Below, one piece after another: positions 5,464 to 7,439 of a stretch of DNA of 7,439 nucleotides (position 1 is its first letter; each line of letters begins with the position of its first letter). The notes under the pieces are model-generated. The model was not told where the DNA came from, ran no database searches, and saw nothing but the letters and a program-made list of their open reading frames with translations. Where the stretch lies: NCBI GenBank assembly GCA_030596385.1, contig JAUVKD010000036.1, forward strand, positions 1 through 7,439, in the 5' to 3' direction. The DNA is from Methanosarcinaceae archaeon (GTDB lineage: Archaea; Halobacteriota; Methanosarcinia; Methanosarcinales; Methanosarcinaceae). The translations under genes and the position numbers were made by a program.

Positions 5464-6744
5464 ATGACAATAAAAAGTCAGGTAAAACTGGCTAAAGGTG
5501 CTGCACCTGGAATTGCAGCTGCTTCAACTTTGGTGAAGAACAATGTACTTGAGCGTGTGGCTTATAATCTGAATGCGAACAGGGAAGAGATTCTTAAGAA
5601 TAATGCGAAGGATGTAGTGAAAGCCAGGAATGAAAAACTCACACCTGAACTTATAAAAAGTCTCGAACATGATGATGATAAAATAGATGAAATGATAGAA
5701 GGTGTACTATCTGTTGCAGAACTTGAAAATCCGGTTGGAATGATAATTTCATCAACCGAACTTGATATTTCGCTCATGCTTCACAAGGTGGCCACCCCGA
5801 TCGGCCTTATCGGCGTGATCTTCGAGTCCAGGCCTGATGCGCTTGTCCAGATATCGTCGCTATGCATCAAATCGGGAAATGCGGTCGTACTGAAAGGAGG
5901 TTCTGAGGCAAAGAACAGCAATAGGGTCCTTTTTGACGTGATCAAGGATGCAGTTGAGGCGGACGGGATATTTAAGGATTCTATCCAGCTTATTGAAACG
6001 AGAGAGGACGTGCGTGAGATGCTAAAACTTGATCATTATATAGATCTCATGATCCCGAGAGGTTCCAATAAACTTGTCAGGTATATACAGGAGAACACGA
6101 AGATCCCTGTTCTCGGGCATTCGGAGGGGATATGTCATGTATACGTAGATAAGTATGCAGATATCGATATGGCGGTTGGTATCGCATTTGATTCTAAATG
6201 CCAGTATGCTGCTGTATGCAATGCGATGGAAACCCTCCTTGTTCACAGGGATGTTGCGGATAGATTCCTGCCTGTTGTAAAGAGAATGTATGATAAGCGT
6301 GGCGTTGAATTAAGAGGAGATATTCGAACAGGGGCGATAATCAGGTGTGCTAAGGCATCGGAAAATGACTGGGGATGTGAGTATAACGACCTCATTCTAT
6401 CAATAAAGATCGTTGATTCGATAAAGGATGCCATAGGTCACATAAACAAATACGGTAGTCACCATACCGATGCGATCGTGACGTCTGATGAGAAAACGGC
6501 GCAGCGTTTTTTAGATGAGGTTGATTCATCTTCTGTGATGTGGAACTGTTCTACAAGATTTGCGGACGGATACAGGTACGGGCTCGGTTCTGAGTTGGGA
6601 ATATCGACTGGCAAGATCCACTCACGCGGACCTGTCGGACTTGAGGGGCTTACGACCTACAAGTATAAATTGATAGGGAATGGGCAGATCGTTAGTGATT
6701 ATGTTGCTGGCACCAGGTATTTTATCCATCGACAGATGGTGTAA
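5464..6744 (+). CDS. proA: Gamma-glutamyl phosphate reductase (glutamate-5-semialdehyde dehydrogenase)
   Basis: This 426-residue cytoplasmic enzyme makes the second step of proline synthesis, NADPH-dependent reduction of gamma-glutamyl phosphate to glutamate semialdehyde. Its length is normal for ProA. Motifs seen are ESRPDALVQI (121-130), VLKGGSEAKNSN (142-153), IPRGSNKLV (197-205), HSEGICHVYVD (219-229) and VCNAMETLLVH (251-261), whose Cys252 is the catalytic thiol by family comparison. The C-terminal part has STRFADGYRYGLGSELGIST (363-382) and GPVGLEGLTTYKY (389-401). The ATG has GGAGG 7 bases upstream (5452-5456). It begins 23 bases after modC on the same strand and ends 3 bases before proB, so it may be cotranscribed with the transporter operon, although no functional link is evident. 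The stop is TAA. Confidence 0.95.
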   Translation: MTIKSQVKLAKGAAPGIAAASTLVKNNVLERVAYNLNANREEILKNNAKDVVKARNEKLTPELIKSLEHDDDKIDEMIEGVLSVAELENPVGMIISSTELDISLMLHKVATPIGLIGVIFESRPDALVQISSLCIKSGNAVVLKGGSEAKNSNRVLFDVIKDAVEADGIFKDSIQLIETREDVREMLKLDHYIDLMIPRGSNKLVRYIQENTKIPVLGHSEGICHVYVDKYADIDMAVGIAFDSKCQYAAVCNAMETLLVHRDVADRFLPVVKRMYDKRGVELRGDIRTGAIIRCAKASENDWGCEYNDLILSIKIVDSIKDAIGHINKYGSHHTDAIVTSDEKTAQRFLDEVDSSSVMWNCSTRFADGYRYGLGSELGISTGKIHSRGPVGLEGLTTYKYKLIGNGQIVSDYVAGTRYFIHRQMV

Positions 6745-6747
6745 AAC

Positions 6748-7439
6748 ATGAGATCACTAAAAACAGGACGGGTTGTTGTTAAGATCGGGACGAACACGCT
6801 TGCCAGCGATGGCGGGGGACTTAATTACGGACTGATTAAAAATATTGCAGGCCAGATATCCGGACTTAAGAGGGAGGGGAAGGAGTTCATTGTTGTTACA
6901 TCGGGTGCTATAGGACTCGGATGCAGTGAACTTTCGCTTACGGAGAGACCATCCGAGATTGTTTTAAGGCAGGTTTGTGCTGCTATCGGGCAGAGCAAGG
7001 TTATGGAGGTATATCATCGTGCCTTTGAACACTACGGCGGGATTGTTGCCCAGATCCTTCTCACATCTGATGATTTCAGTGATGAGAAGAAGCATGATAA
7101 CTTAAAAAACGCGATAAGTGAACTCATAAGGTTGAATGTCACGCCGATAGTCAATGAGAATGATGTTGTTGCTACAGATGAGATCGGCAGGACATTTGGT
7201 GATAATGACAGTCTTTGCGCGATGGTCTCTGTTGATACAGGTTCGAATCTTCTTATCATCCTGACCGATGTTGACGGATTATATGACAGCAATCCGGAAT
7301 ATAACTATGATGCGAGGTTGATCAGAAAAGTTACAGCGATAACACCGGAAATTGAGTTGATGGCGGGTCAAAACGGATCCAAGCTTGCTGTTGGAGGTAT
7401 GAGGACAAAGATCGCTGCTGCCAGGACATGTACAAAAGC
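6748..7439 (+). CDS. proB: Glutamate 5-kinase, N-terminal part (runs off the window)
   Basis: The open frame runs from ATG 6748 to the window end, giving 230 codons without a stop. It is the amino-acid kinase domain of ProB, which phosphorylates glutamate to gamma-glutamyl phosphate, the substrate of ProA. Visible motifs are RVVVKIGTNTL (8-18, Lys12), VVTSGAIGLG (49-58), QVCAAIGQSKVM (75-86), QILLTSDDFS (102-111), PIVNENDVV (133-141), FGDNDSLCAMVS (150-161), LTDVDGLYD (172-180) and GGMRTKIAAA (216-225). The last is normally preceded by Gly-Thr (GTGGM); here it is AVGGM. A PUA domain may follow, as in many ProB proteins, but it is beyond the window. It begins 3 bases after the proA stop, with only a weak ribosome binding site (GGTG in the end of proA), suggesting coupling. 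The order proA-proB is the reverse of the common bacterial proBA. Confidence 0.93.
   Translation, partial: MRSLKTGRVVVKIGTNTLASDGGGLNYGLIKNIAGQISGLKREGKEFIVVTSGAIGLGCSELSLTERPSEIVLRQVCAAIGQSKVMEVYHRAFEHYGGIVAQILLTSDDFSDEKKHDNLKNAISELIRLNVTPIVNENDVVATDEIGRTFGDNDSLCAMVSVDTGSNLLIILTDVDGLYDSNPEYNYDARLIRKVTAITPEIELMAGQNGSKLAVGGMRTKIAAARTCTK

Noticed and set aside
1..7439. CRISPR arrays, tRNA or rRNA genes, insertion sequences
   Set aside because: No regularly spaced repeats, RNA gene signatures, transposase genes or terminal repeats were seen; the window is nearly filled by protein genes.

Overview
The window looks like a chromosomal segment of a methane-metabolising archaeon, most likely a methylotrophic member of the Methanosarcinales. 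The clearest clue is the minus-strand gene order fmdE-fmdF-fmdA, which is the start of the fmdEFACDB (formylmethanofuran dehydrogenase) operon type known from Methanosarcina. AT-rich, archaeal-type promoter elements, strong GGAGG ribosome binding sites and an archaeal-type lipoprotein signal agree with this. The species cannot be read from the window.

Layout. Positions 1-1806 (minus strand) hold the 5' end of fmdA, all of fmdF (a polyferredoxin with eight CxxCxxCxxxCP motifs) and fmdE. Positions 1807-1995 are a divergent promoter region centred on a perfect inverted repeat, CGTTATG-N9-CATAACG, that resembles the operator of the molybdate-responsive regulator ModE. It is flanked by one candidate TATA box for each direction. 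Positions 1996-5440 (plus strand) hold a molybdate/tungstate ABC transporter operon: modA (binding lipoprotein), a DUF4213/DUF364 (COG2014) gene, modB (permease) and modC (ATPase). Positions 5464-7439 continue on the same strand with proA and the 5' part of proB (proline biosynthesis from glutamate).

How the parts fit. Formylmethanofuran dehydrogenase carries Mo or W bound to a pterin cofactor. A molybdate/tungstate importer divergently transcribed from it, with a ModE-like operator between them, makes a coherent metal-supply and metal-use unit. The DUF364 gene, from a family proposed to chelate heavy metals, sits inside the transporter operon and may act in the same process.

Main anomaly. 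modB is interrupted by an in-frame TAG (codon 139 of 272), but the frame then continues without any other lesion through the EAA loop to a normal TAA that overlaps modC. No other gene with its stop in this window ends in TAG (five TAA, two TGA). In this lineage TAG can encode pyrrolysine, so modB is a candidate pyrrolysine-containing or readthrough permease. A fresh nonsense mutation (for example TGG to TAG) or a sequence error remains possible.
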